The notes beneath the pieces were generated by a model that made no database searches, was not told the DNA's origin, and saw only the letters and a program-made list of their open reading frames with translations. Made by a program: the position numbers and the translations under genes. Shown one piece after another: positions 1 through 8,053 of a stretch of 64,000 nucleotides of DNA (positions are counted from its first letter, which is position 1; the number at the start of each line of letters is the position of its first letter). Source of the DNA: Pseudomonas karstica (GTDB lineage Bacteria > Pseudomonadota > Gammaproteobacteria > Pseudomonadales > Pseudomonadaceae); the NCBI RefSeq assembly GCF_009707515.1, contig NZ_WLYI01000016.1, positions 62,001-126,000 on the forward strand. The letters are read 5' to 3'.

Positions 1-1
1 C

Positions 2-184
2 AGTGATGACCAACTGTTGCCGATCCGCCAGTTGGAACTGTTCAAGCAGCGCACCACCATCAGCGCCGACGAGAAGTTGGCGGCCGCCGACAAGGCGAAG
101 AAGCTCGCCGACATCGACGCCGACCTCGCCAAGCTGCAGCAACGCCTCACCGAACTGGACAAGAAGACCGCCGCTAACGGCTGA
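2..184 (+). CDS. phnD: Phosphonate ABC transporter substrate-binding protein PhnD, 3' end only
   Basis: Only the last 60 codons lie in the window, in frame from base 2 to a TGA at 182-184. The fragment starts SDDQLLPIRQLELFK and continues into a charged, helical lysine/alanine-rich tail. From memory this matches the C-terminus of E. coli PhnD, which has SSDLQLVPIRQLALFK followed by a similar helix. PhnD is the periplasmic protein that captures phosphonates for the PhnCDE importer. Its position directly upstream of phnE supports the call. The body of the gene and its start lie outside the window. Confidence 0.85.
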   Translation, partial: SDDQLLPIRQLELFKQRTTISADEKLAAADKAKKLADIDADLAKLQQRLTELDKKTAANG

Positions 185-205
185 CGCCAGGCGACTGCGG
201 AATCT

Positions 206-303
206 GTAGGAGCGAACTCGCTCGCGAAAAACGCAAGAGCACCGCGTTTCTACAGGTTCCCCGCGTCATCGTTAACGACCTTCACGAGCAAGTTCGCTCC
301 TAC
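206..303. repeat. REPIN (inverted pair of REP sequences) between phnD and phnE
   Basis: The left arm GTAGGAGCGAACTCGCTCGC and the right arm ending GAGCAAGTTCGCTCCTAC are inverted copies about 55 bases apart. The same arrangement occurs at 15304-15402, 18164-18261 and, in damaged form, 27067-27180. The internal text CCGCGTCATCGTT-ACGACC is shared by the first three copies. It fills most of the 133-base phnD-phnE gap. Confidence 0.85.
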
Positions 304-317
304 ATTGAGAGGGATTC

Positions 318-1100
318 ATGACCACTCTGCACGCTGAAGCCGTCGGCAAGCGTACCTGGCCACAATACTTTGGTTGGGGCCTGTTCCTGGTGTTGCTGGC
401 CTGGGCCTGGCACGGCGCCGAAATGAACCCGCTGGCGCTGTACCGCGACTCCGCAAACATGGCGACCTTTGCCGCTGACTTCTTCCCGCCCGACTTCCAC
501 GAATGGCGCTCCTACCTCAAGGAAATGCTCGTTACCGTGCAAATTGCCCTCTGGGGCACGGTGCTGGCGATTGTCTGCTCGGTGCCGCTGGGCATTCTCT
601 GTGCCGACAACATCACCCCGTGGTGGGTCCACCAGCCGCTGCGCCGGGTGATGGATGCCTTCCGCTCGATCAACGAAATGGTGTTCGCCATGTTGTTTGT
701 GGTGGCAGTCGGCCTGGGTCCGTTTGCCGGTGTCTTGGCGCTATGGATCAGCACCACCGGTGTGCTCGCCAAGCTGTTTGCCGAGGCCGTCGAGGCCATC
801 GATCCAGGCCCGGTTGAAGGTGTACGCGCCACCGGTGCCAGTGCTTTGCAGGAAGTGATCTACGGCGTGATCCCGCAAGTGATGCCGCTGTGGGTCTCCT
901 ACGCGCTCTACCGTTTAGAGGCCAACGTGCGCTCGGCGACGGTGGTGGGGATGGTGGGCGCTGGCGGTATCGGCGTGATCCTGTGGGAGAACATCCGCGC
1001 TTTCCAGTTCACCCAGACCTGCGCGGTGCTACTGGTGATCATCGTGGTGGTCAGCCTGATCGACGTGCTGTCCCAACGCCTGCGCAAGCAGTTCATCTGA
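318..1100 (+). CDS. phnE: Phosphonate ABC transporter permease PhnE
   Basis: The 260-residue inner-membrane permease has hydrophobic segments near residues 16-35, 72-95, 115-150 and 205-255. It carries a permease loop of the EAA type around residues 156-185 ([20 protein letters not shown]). The conserved VGAGGIG stretch near residue 215 is typical of the PhnE family. PhnE forms the channel through which PhnD-delivered phosphonates enter the cytoplasm, driven by PhnC (not in the window). The ATG follows a GAGAGG Shine-Dalgarno-like sequence. A REPIN separates it from phnD and a hairpin with a T run separates it from phnF, so transporter and lyase genes may be expressed at different levels. Confidence 0.93.
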   Translation: MTTLHAEAVGKRTWPQYFGWGLFLVLLAWAWHGAEMNPLALYRDSANMATFAADFFPPDFHEWRSYLKEMLVTVQIALWGTVLAIVCSVPLGILCADNITPWWVHQPLRRVMDAFRSINEMVFAMLFVVAVGLGPFAGVLALWISTTGVLAKLFAEAVEAIDPGPVEGVRATGASALQEVIYGVIPQVMPLWVSYALYRLEANVRSATVVGMVGAGGIGVILWENIRAFQFTQTCAVLLVIIVVVSLIDVLSQRLRKQFI

Positions 1101-1108
1101 CATCGGAG

Positions 1109-1132
1109 GGGTGCCCCAAGGCGCTTTTTTTT
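1109..1132 (+). terminator. Possible intrinsic terminator or attenuator between phnE and phnF
   Basis: GTGCC-CCAA-GGCGC (1111-1124) can fold as a five-pair hairpin with one G-T pair, and eight T residues follow directly. The phnF start codon comes only four bases after the T run. The stem is short, so partial termination is more likely than a full stop. Confidence 0.45.
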
Positions 1133-1136
1133 AAGC

Positions 1137-1841
1137 ATGCAGTTGTCTAGACAAGATGAGCCAGTGTACCGCGAACTCGCGGATATCCTGCGCCGCGAAC
1201 TGAGCAGCTACCAGGCCGGGGACTTCCTGCCGGGGGAGGTGCAGTTGGCCGAGCGTTTCGGCGTCAACCGTCACACCCTGCGCCGCGCCATTGATGAGTT
1301 GGTGTTCGAAGGCAGCCTGTTGCGCTTGCAGGGCAAGGGCACTCAGGTACTGGACCGGCCGCTGATTTACCCGATGGGCGCCGACACCGCCTACAGCCAA
1401 TCACTGTCGGCCCAGGGCCATGGGGTGGAGGCGGTGTTGCTCAAGCGCCGTTACTGCTACGCCAGCCGTGAAGAGGCAGGGCACCTGGGCATTGCCGAGA
1501 TGGCGCCGATGATCGAGCTGCAAACACTACGCAAGCTCGACCACCAGCCCGTGAGCCTGATCCGCCATCGTTACTGCGCCAGCCATGCGTCGTTGCTGGC
1601 GGACTATGCCGGCGGCTCCCTGCGCCAGTACCTGCGCGAACGGAACCTGCCGTTGACCCGCACCCTGAGCCTGATTGGCGCCCGTTTACCCAACCGTGAC
1701 GAAGCCGCGCTGCTGATGATGCCTCGGCATTTGCCGGCGCTGACCGTGTTCACCCTTTCCCGCGATCGCGATGGCCGCCCGGTGGAGCTGGCGCAGTCCA
1801 CCAGCCGTTCAGATCGTTTCCAGTATCAGGTACTGACCTGA
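1137..1841 (+). CDS. phnF: GntR/HutC-family phosphonate operon regulator PhnF
   Basis: This 234-residue protein has an N-terminal winged helix of the GntR type. Residues 8-72 include YRELADILRREL, the recognition stretch VNRHTLRRAIDELV and the wing GSLLRLQGKGTQV. A UTRA-type effector-binding domain follows to the end. PhnF proteins repress phosphonate or phosphate uptake genes in other bacteria; the effector here is unknown. The ATG at 1137 gives an N-terminus of the same length as E. coli PhnF. It has no clear Shine-Dalgarno sequence and sits just after a T run. The stop TGA ends one base into the ATG at 1841, so translation into phnG may be coupled. Confidence 0.9.
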   Translation: MQLSRQDEPVYRELADILRRELSSYQAGDFLPGEVQLAERFGVNRHTLRRAIDELVFEGSLLRLQGKGTQVLDRPLIYPMGADTAYSQSLSAQGHGVEAVLLKRRYCYASREEAGHLGIAEMAPMIELQTLRKLDHQPVSLIRHRYCASHASLLADYAGGSLRQYLRERNLPLTRTLSLIGARLPNRDEAALLMMPRHLPALTVFTLSRDRDGRPVELAQSTSRSDRFQYQVLT

Positions 1842-1852
1842 TGGAGAGCTTG

Positions 1853-2302
1853 ATGCAGACCCCGATGAGCCTGTCCCCACGTCAACACTGGATCGGTGTG
1901 CTCGCCCGCGCCCTTCGCAGTGAAATCCTGCCCTTTGAGGCGGCCCTGCGCGATGCGGATTATCAACTGATCCGTGCCCCGGAAATCGGCATGACCTTGG
2001 TGCGTGGCCGCATGGGCGGCAATGGCGCGCCGTTCAACGTCGGTGAAATGAGCGTCACCCGTTGCGTGGTGCGCCTGGCCGATGGCCGCACCGGCTACAG
2101 CTACCTGGCGGGTCGCGACAAGGATCACGCCGAACTGGCCGCCTTGGCCGACGCCCACCTGCAAGACGCGCAACCGAGCGTGTGGCTCAGCGATTTGATC
2201 ACCACGTTGGCCACGGCCCAGGCCACGCGCCAAGCACAAAAAGCGGCTGAAACCGCCGCCACCAAGGTGGAGTTCTTCACCTTGGTACGAGGAGAAAACT
2301 GA
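1853..2302 (+). CDS. phnG: C-P lyase core subunit PhnG
   Basis: With the start at 1853 the protein is 149 residues. PhnG belongs to the PhnGHIJ core complex that attaches phosphonate to the ribose of ATP and cleaves the C-P bond. The sequence shows the family features PRQHWIGVLARA near the N-terminus, VRGRMGGNGAPFNVGEMSVTR in the middle and VEFFTLVRGEN at the end, close to E. coli PhnG (memory comparison). GGAG at 1843-1846 lies six bases before the ATG at 1853, and that start fits the E. coli N-terminus best. An upstream in-frame ATG at 1841 would overlap the phnF stop and add four residues; it has a weaker ribosome site. Confidence 0.9.
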   Translation: MQTPMSLSPRQHWIGVLARALRSEILPFEAALRDADYQLIRAPEIGMTLVRGRMGGNGAPFNVGEMSVTRCVVRLADGRTGYSYLAGRDKDHAELAALADAHLQDAQPSVWLSDLITTLATAQATRQAQKAAETAATKVEFFTLVRGEN

Positions 2303-2892
2303 TGAATGCACAGCTGTTGCAACCGGCTTTTGTCGACCCGGTGCTGGATGCCCAGCGGGGTTTTCGTGCGGCCCTCAAGGCGCTCGCCGAACCCGGCCTG
2401 ATCCAACATTTACCGTCGGCACCGCGTCTTGATGGCCTGGCACCTGCGACTTATGCCTTGTGCCTGGCGTTGCTGGATGTCGACACGCCGCTATGGCTGG
2501 CACCGTCCTTCGACACACCGCTGATTCGCGCCAACCTGGCCTTTCACTGTGGTTGCCCGCTGACCACACGCCGGGAGGAAGCGGTATTCGCCTTGCTCGA
2601 TGAACAGGACCTGCCGGACCTCGGCGGCTTCGATCATGGCAACGACCGTTACCCGGACCAGTCCTGCACCTTGTTGGTCCAGTTGAGCGATTTGCAAACC
2701 GGGCCGACCTTGAGCTGGCGGGGGCCGGGCATCGAGGCCCAGCGCCAGGTCAATTTGCCGGTGAGTGGGGCCTTCTGGCTGCAACGTCAACACCGCGAAG
2801 CCTTCCCCCGCGGCCTGGATGTGCTGTTCGCTGCCGGCCACCATCTGATTGGCTTGCCGCGCAGTACGCGAATCACAGAGGAGTTTGCCTGA
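2302..2892 (+). CDS. phnH: C-P lyase core subunit PhnH
   Basis: The 196-residue protein has the PhnH pattern: an opening VLDAQRGFRAALKALAEPG, a central hydrophobic region and a late segment RGPGIEAQRQVNLP. PhnH is a non-catalytic member of the PhnGHIJ complex with a PLP-transferase-like fold that has lost its cofactor. ATG overlaps the phnG stop as ATGA, with GAGGAG about nine bases upstream. Length and neighbours agree with the family. Confidence 0.92.
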   Translation: MNAQLLQPAFVDPVLDAQRGFRAALKALAEPGLIQHLPSAPRLDGLAPATYALCLALLDVDTPLWLAPSFDTPLIRANLAFHCGCPLTTRREEAVFALLDEQDLPDLGGFDHGNDRYPDQSCTLLVQLSDLQTGPTLSWRGPGIEAQRQVNLPVSGAFWLQRQHREAFPRGLDVLFAAGHHLIGLPRSTRITEEFA

Positions 2893-3968
2893 TGTACGTA
2901 GCCGTCAAAGGTGGCGAACAGGCCATCGACAATGCCCACTGCCTGCTGGCGAAAAAACGCCGGGGCGATACCGCCATTCCCGAACTGAGCGTCGAACAGA
3001 TCCGTCAGCAATTGCCTCTCGCTGTCGCGCGGGTGATGAGCGAAGGCTCGCTGTACGACGAAGAGTTGGCCGCGCTGGCCATCAAGCAAGCGGCGGGGGA
3101 TCTGGTGGAGGCGATCTTCCTGCTACGGGCCTACCGCACGACGTTGCCGCGCTTTAGCCCGAGCCTGCCGATCGATACCGCGCAGATGGCGCTGAGCCGG
3201 CGTTTGTCTGCGACTTTCAAGGATGTACCCGGCGGCCAACTGCTGGGCCCGACCTTTGATTACACCCATCGCCTGCTGGATTTTGCACTGCTGGCCGAGG
3301 GTGAGTATCCGGGGCCGCAGGCCAACCCGCAGGCCAGCCTTGAAGCGTGTCCGCGGGTGCTGGGTTTGTTGGCCAAGGAAGGTTTGATCAAGAGCGAGGC
3401 CGACGACACCGGCACCGTCGCCGACATCACTCGCGACCCGCTGGAATACCCTGCCAGCCGCGCCGAACGCCTGCAAGCGTTGGCTCGGGGCGATGAAGGG
3501 TTTCTGCTGGCGCTGGGTTATTCGACCCAACGCGGATACGGGCGTAACCACCCGTTTGCCGGTGAGATTCGCATTGGCGAGGTCGAGGTGTGGATCGACC
3601 CCGAAGAGCTGGGATTTCCCATTTGCCTGGGCAGTATCGAAGTCTCCGAATGCGAGATGGTCAACCAGTTCGTCGGTTCGGCCACGGAGTTGGCGCAGTT
3701 TACCCGTGGTTACGGCTTGGCGTTCGGGCATGCCGAGCGCAAGGCGATGGGCATGGCGTTGGTGGACCGTTCACTGCGGGCCGAGGAGTACAACGAAGAG
3801 ATCGTCTCACCGGCCCAGCGTGAAGAGTTCGTGCTGGCCCATTGCGACAACGTCGAGGCCGCCGGCTTTGTCTCACACCTCAAGTTGCCTCACTACGTCG
3901 ATTTCCAGTCCGAGCTGGAACTGATCCGCAAACTGCGCCAACCGGCTGAGGGCAACCGCCATGAATGA
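2892..3968 (+). CDS. phnI: C-P lyase core subunit PhnI (nucleosidase-type)
   Basis: This 358-residue protein begins MYVAVKGGEQAIDNAH, the characteristic PhnI N-terminus. It continues with RGDTAIPELSVEQIRQQLPLAVARVM and, near residues 200-225, GFLLALGYSTQRGYGRNHPFAGEIR. In the known pathway PhnI, with PhnG, PhnH and PhnL, replaces adenine of ATP by the phosphonate to form ribose 1-phosphonate 5-triphosphate. Start ATG overlaps the phnH stop as ATGA. The 3' end overlaps phnJ by eight bases, which suggests coupled translation. Confidence 0.93.
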   Translation: MYVAVKGGEQAIDNAHCLLAKKRRGDTAIPELSVEQIRQQLPLAVARVMSEGSLYDEELAALAIKQAAGDLVEAIFLLRAYRTTLPRFSPSLPIDTAQMALSRRLSATFKDVPGGQLLGPTFDYTHRLLDFALLAEGEYPGPQANPQASLEACPRVLGLLAKEGLIKSEADDTGTVADITRDPLEYPASRAERLQALARGDEGFLLALGYSTQRGYGRNHPFAGEIRIGEVEVWIDPEELGFPICLGSIEVSECEMVNQFVGSATELAQFTRGYGLAFGHAERKAMGMALVDRSLRAEEYNEEIVSPAQREEFVLAHCDNVEAAGFVSHLKLPHYVDFQSELELIRKLRQPAEGNRHE

Positions 3969-4827
3969 CCTGACCCAGACGCCTGCGCGCGACCCAGCCT
4001 ACAACTTCGCATACCTTGATGAGCAGACCAAGCGCATGATCCGCCGTGCCTTGCTCAAGGCGGTGGCGATCCCCGGCTACCAGGTGCCGTTTGGTGGGCG
4101 CGAGATGCCGTTGCCTTACGGTTGGGGTACCGGCGGCATGCAATTGACCGCAGCGATTCTCGGTGCCGACGATGTGCTCAAGGTCATTGACCAGGGCGCT
4201 GATGACACCACCAACGCGGTGTCGATCCGCCGTTTTTTTGCGCGCACCGCCGGTGTCGCCACCACCGAAAGCACCCCCGATGCGACGGTAATCCAGACGC
4301 GTCACCGTATTCCGGAAACCCCGTTGCAGGCTGACCAGATCCTGGTCTACCAGGTGCCGATCCCCGAGCCGCTACGCTTTATCGAACCCTCGGAAACCGA
4401 GACCCGCACCATGCACGCCCTCAACGATTATGGGGTGATGCACGTAAAACTTTATGAAGACATCGCCACCTTTGGCCATATCGCCACCGCCTACGCCTAC
4501 CCGGTAACAGTCGACGAGCGCTACGTGATGGATCCCTCGCCGATCCCCAAGTTCGACAACCCGAAACTCGACATGAGCCCGGCGCTGATGCTGTTCGGTG
4601 CCGGTCGCGAAAAGCGTCTGTACGCGGTACCGCCGTTTACCCGGGTCACCAGCCTGGATTTTGAAGACCACCCGTTCGAAGTGCAGAAGTGGCAGCACAG
4701 TTGCGCCATTTGCGGCAGCCGCGAGTCGTTCCTCGATGAGCTGATTCTCGACGATGCCGGTACCCAGAGTTTTGTCTGTTCCGACACCTGGTATTGCGCC
4801 CAGCGGGTCAAGGAGAGCAACCAATGA
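3961..4827 (+). CDS. phnJ: C-P lyase radical SAM subunit PhnJ
   Basis: PhnJ performs the C-P bond cleavage itself, turning ribose 1-phosphonate 5-phosphate into the 1,2-cyclic phosphate plus alkane. The protein has 288 residues. Near the C-terminus it carries the unusual motif CX2CX21CX5C at Cys248, Cys251, Cys273 and Cys279. In E. coli PhnJ the first three bind the 4Fe-4S cluster and the fourth is the catalytic thiyl residue (positions 241, 244, 266, 272, a constant offset of seven). All four are present, so the enzyme should be active. The start overlaps phnI by eight bases and the stop overlaps phnK as ATGA. Confidence 0.96.
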   Translation: MNDLTQTPARDPAYNFAYLDEQTKRMIRRALLKAVAIPGYQVPFGGREMPLPYGWGTGGMQLTAAILGADDVLKVIDQGADDTTNAVSIRRFFARTAGVATTESTPDATVIQTRHRIPETPLQADQILVYQVPIPEPLRFIEPSETETRTMHALNDYGVMHVKLYEDIATFGHIATAYAYPVTVDERYVMDPSPIPKFDNPKLDMSPALMLFGAGREKRLYAVPPFTRVTSLDFEDHPFEVQKWQHSCAICGSRESFLDELILDDAGTQSFVCSDTWYCAQRVKESNQ

Positions 4828-5636
4828 TCCAGTCCCTGATGAAACAACTACCCGTGAGTGTGCCCGTCGAACCGTTGTTGCAAGTACGCGACCTGTCCCT
4901 GCTGTACGGCCCGGAGAAGGGCTGCCAGGGCGTGAGCTTCGACCTGTATCCCGGCGAAGTGCTGGGGATTGTCGGTGAGTCCGGCTCGGGCAAGTCCACC
5001 TTGCTTTCGTTGTTGAGCGGGCGCTTGCCGCCCCAGGCTGGCAGCATCAGCTATCGCGGCAAGGACCAGCAATGGCTGGACCTATACAGCGCCAGTGAAG
5101 CGCAGCGCCGCACCTTGCTGCGTACCGAATGGGGCTTCGTCGAGCAGAACCCGCGGGACGGCTTGCGCATGGGGGTTTCCGCCGGCGCCAATATTGGCGA
5201 ACGGTTGATGGCGCAAGGCGTACGCAACTACCAGCAACTCCGCGGCGCGGGACTTGATTGGCTGAACCAGGTGGAAATCGACCCGCTGCGCATCGACGAC
5301 TTGCCCCGGACCTTTTCCGGCGGCATGCAACAGCGCCTGCAAATTGCCCGCAACCTCGTATCGAGCCCGCGCCTAGTGTTTATGGATGAGCCCACCGGTG
5401 GACTCGACGTTTCGGTGCAAGCACGTTTGCTCGACCTGTTGCGCGGCCTGGTGCGTGAACTGGACCTGGCGGTGGTGATCGTCACCCACGACCTGGCCGT
5501 CGCACGTCTGCTGGCTGACCGCTTGATGGTGATGCGCCGCTCACGGGTGGTGGAAACCGGGCTCACGGATCAGATCCTTGACGATCCACAGCACCCTTAC
5601 TCTCAACTGCTGGTGTCTTCGGTACTGCAGCCATGA
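4824..5636 (+). CDS. phnK: C-P lyase ABC-type ATPase PhnK
   Basis: This 270-residue ABC ATPase is needed for C-P lyase function and binds the PhnGHIJ core at PhnJ, rather than acting in transport. Visible motifs are Walker A GESGSGKST near residue 53, the signature FSGGMQQRLQIARN near 167, Walker B LVFMDEPTGGLD near 187, and the switch histidine in VIVTHDLAVA. The ATG at 4824 overlaps the phnJ stop and has GGAG upstream (AAGGAGAGCAACC). A longer in-frame reading from 4794 would run inside phnJ and is rejected. The C-terminus overlaps phnL by four bases. Confidence 0.94.
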   Translation: MIQSLMKQLPVSVPVEPLLQVRDLSLLYGPEKGCQGVSFDLYPGEVLGIVGESGSGKSTLLSLLSGRLPPQAGSISYRGKDQQWLDLYSASEAQRRTLLRTEWGFVEQNPRDGLRMGVSAGANIGERLMAQGVRNYQQLRGAGLDWLNQVEIDPLRIDDLPRTFSGGMQQRLQIARNLVSSPRLVFMDEPTGGLDVSVQARLLDLLRGLVRELDLAVVIVTHDLAVARLLADRLMVMRRSRVVETGLTDQILDDPQHPYSQLLVSSVLQP

Positions 5637-6355
5637 TGAATGCCCTGATCGAAGTTCGTGACCTCTCGAAAACCTTCACCTTGCACCAACAGCACGGTGT
5701 GGTACTCAACGTACTGCAGGGGGTGGAATTCAGCGTGCAGGGCGGTGAGTGCCTGGTACTGCATGGCCAGTCCGGCGCCGGTAAAAGCACCTTGCTGCGT
5801 ACCTTGTACGGTAACTATTTACCGGCTGGCGGCAGCATTCGTGTGCAGCATGCCGGGGCCTGGCTGGAACTGGTGGGCGCCGAGCCACGGGACATTCTCC
5901 AGGTGCGCCAGCAGACCTTGGGCTACGTCAGCCAGTTTCTGCGAGTAATCCCTCGGGTGGCTTGCCTGGACGTGGTGATGGAGCCTGCCCTGGCCCGTGG
6001 TTGGTCCAAGGCGCTGGCGCGTTCCCGTGCCGAACTGTTGCTCAGCCGCCTGAATATTCCTGAACGCCTCTGGCAACTGGCGCCAGGCACCTTCTCCGGT
6101 GGCGAGCAGCAGCGGGTCAATATCGCTCGCGGGTTCATGGTGGATTGGCCGGTGATGCTGCTGGACGAACCCACCGCCTCCCTGGACGACAACAATCGCC
6201 ACGTTGTTTTGGAACTGATGAACGAAGCCAAGGCCGGTGGCGCCGCGCTGATCGGTATCTTCCACGACCGCACCGCCCGTGAAACCGTCGCCGACCGTCA
6301 TTTCGACATGACGCCCACTGCCGTCGCCGAAGAGGAATACGCCCATGCCCGCTGA
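5633..6355 (+). CDS. phnL: C-P lyase ABC-type ATPase PhnL
   Basis: The 240-residue protein is the second ABC ATPase of the C-P lyase system. It has Walker A GQSGAGKSTLLRTL near residue 45, signature FSGGEQQRVNIARGF near 155 and Walker B MLLDEPTASLDDNN near 178. PhnL acts with PhnGHI in forming the ribose phosphonate intermediate, by established work in E. coli. Two adjacent ATG codons at 5633 and 5636 are possible starts; the first overlaps the phnK stop. The 3' end overlaps phnM by 11 bases. Confidence 0.93.
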   Translation: MMNALIEVRDLSKTFTLHQQHGVVLNVLQGVEFSVQGGECLVLHGQSGAGKSTLLRTLYGNYLPAGGSIRVQHAGAWLELVGAEPRDILQVRQQTLGYVSQFLRVIPRVACLDVVMEPALARGWSKALARSRAELLLSRLNIPERLWQLAPGTFSGGEQQRVNIARGFMVDWPVMLLDEPTASLDDNNRHVVLELMNEAKAGGAALIGIFHDRTARETVADRHFDMTPTAVAEEEYAHAR

Positions 6356-7490
6356 ACAGATCCTCAGCAATGCCCAAGTGGTCACCGCTGATCGTGTCTT
6401 CACCGGTGCAGTGGTGTTGCGCGACGGGCTGATCGTCGATATCGCCGAGGGCCGCAGCCAGTTGCCTCAAGCCCAGGACCTGTGCGGTGATTTCCTGCTG
6501 CCGGGCCTGGTGGAATTGCACACCGACAACCTGGAAAAACACATGACTCCGCGCCCCGGCGTGGACTGGCCGTCGACCTCGGCGGTGCTCAGCCATGATG
6601 CGCAAATCATCGCTGCCGGGATCACCACGGTGTTCGATGCGGTGTCCATCGGTGACGTCAATCCCAAGGGCAACCGCATGCAGAAACTGCCGGGCATGCT
6701 CAATGCCATCGCCGCTGCCGAAGTCGCCGGCCTGACTCGCGCCGAACACCGCCTGCACCTGCGTTGCGAACTGTGCCACCCCGATACCCTGAGTGTGTTC
6801 CGCGACCTGGTGGAAAACCCGCTGGTGCAACTGGTATCGGTGATGGACCACTCGCCGGGCCAGCGCCAGTTTGTGCTGGAATCCAAGTACCGTGAGTACT
6901 ACATGGGCAAGTACCACTTGAACGATGAAACCATGGACGCCTTTATCGTGCTGCAAAAGGCCAACTCCAGGGCATATAGCGACCGTTATCGCGCCGCCAT
7001 CGTTGAACATTGCCTGGCCCGTGGCCTGTCGGTGGCCAGTCATGATGATGCGACCCTGGCGCATGTCGAGGAATCGGCGCGGTATGGCATGACCATTGCC
7101 GAATTCCCGACCACCCTGGAAGCCGCGCGTGGCTGCCGGCAATTGAACATGAAAGTTTTGATGGGCGCGCCGAACGTGGTGCGTGGCGGGTCCCACTCGG
7201 GTAATGTGGCCGCCGCTGGCCTGGCTGCCGAGGGTTTGCTGGATATACTTTCCAGTGACTACTACCCGGCGAGCCTGCTGCAAGCGGCCTTTACCCTGGC
7301 AGCACAGGACAACGGCTGCGATTTGCCCCAGGCGGTCAAGATGATCAGCCTGGCCCCTGCGCGAGCGGCGGGCTTGAGCGATCGCGGCGAAATTGCCTGC
7401 GGCCTGCGGGCGGACTTGGTGCAGGCCAGGAGCCAGGACGGGCTGCCAGTGGTCCAACAAGTCTGGCGACAAGCGAAGAGGGTGTTTTGA
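6345..7490 (+). CDS. phnM: Alpha-D-ribose 1-methylphosphonate 5-triphosphate diphosphatase PhnM
   Basis: PhnM is an amidohydrolase-fold enzyme of 381 residues. It removes pyrophosphate from the ribose phosphonate triphosphate before PhnJ acts. The sequence opens with ILSNAQVVTADRVFTG, the usual amidohydrolase beta sandwich. It shows the metal-binding region LPGLVELHTDNLEKH near residues 50-65, further histidines in VMDHSPGQRQ and SHDDATLAHV, and a late SSDYYPASLLQAA stretch carrying the conserved aspartate. Start overlaps phnL; the stop TGA shares its last base with the phnN ATG. Confidence 0.94.
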   Translation: MPAEQILSNAQVVTADRVFTGAVVLRDGLIVDIAEGRSQLPQAQDLCGDFLLPGLVELHTDNLEKHMTPRPGVDWPSTSAVLSHDAQIIAAGITTVFDAVSIGDVNPKGNRMQKLPGMLNAIAAAEVAGLTRAEHRLHLRCELCHPDTLSVFRDLVENPLVQLVSVMDHSPGQRQFVLESKYREYYMGKYHLNDETMDAFIVLQKANSRAYSDRYRAAIVEHCLARGLSVASHDDATLAHVEESARYGMTIAEFPTTLEAARGCRQLNMKVLMGAPNVVRGGSHSGNVAAAGLAAEGLLDILSSDYYPASLLQAAFTLAAQDNGCDLPQAVKMISLAPARAAGLSDRGEIACGLRADLVQARSQDGLPVVQQVWRQAKRVF

Positions 7491-8053
7491 TGGCGGGCAG
7501 GTTGATCTATCTCATCGGACCATCGGGTTCGGGCAAGGACAGCCTGTTGGATGCCGCGCGTGCGCGCTTGGCCGAACGCGGCTGCCGCATTGTGCGGCGG
7601 GTCATCACCCGCTCGCCGGAATCGGTGGGTGAGGCGGCCCAAGGTGTCAGCCCTGGGCAATTTGCAGTGATGGACGCCGAGGGTGCGTTTGCCCTCAGTT
7701 GGCAGGCCAACGGGCTGTCCTACGGTATTCCACGGGAAATCGACGATTGGCTGGCGGCGGGGGAGGACGTATTGGTCAATGGCTCCCGTGGGCATCTGGC
7801 GCAAACCCGGCTGCGCTATCCGAGGCTGCTGGTACTGTTGCTGACCGTCGAGCAGGCGGTGTTGCGCCAGCGCTTGCTGGCGCGGGGCCGCGAATCCCTG
7901 GCCGATATCGACGAGCGCCTGGCGCGTAACGCACGGTTCAGCGAAAGCCTGGCTTCGGCGCCGGGGGTGTTCCTGCTCGACAACTCCGGCCCGCTGGAGC
8001 GCACGGTCGAGCGCCTGCTGGGCTGCCTGGACGGGCAATCTGCATGCGCCTGA
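7490..8053 (+). CDS. phnN: Ribose 1,5-bisphosphate phosphokinase PhnN
   Basis: PhnN phosphorylates ribose 1,5-bisphosphate to PRPP, the final step that returns the ribose carrier to metabolism. The 187-residue protein starts MAGRLIYLIGPSGSGKDSLL, with a P-loop at residues 10-17, and shows the guanylate-kinase-like body RRVITRSPES and GLSYGIPREIDDWLAAGEDVLVNGSR. The ATG at 7490 is preferred; a TTG three bases earlier is in frame but inside the phnM stop region. It overlaps phnP by 10 bases. Confidence 0.92.
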   Translation: MAGRLIYLIGPSGSGKDSLLDAARARLAERGCRIVRRVITRSPESVGEAAQGVSPGQFAVMDAEGAFALSWQANGLSYGIPREIDDWLAAGEDVLVNGSRGHLAQTRLRYPRLLVLLLTVEQAVLRQRLLARGRESLADIDERLARNARFSESLASAPGVFLLDNSGPLERTVERLLGCLDGQSACA

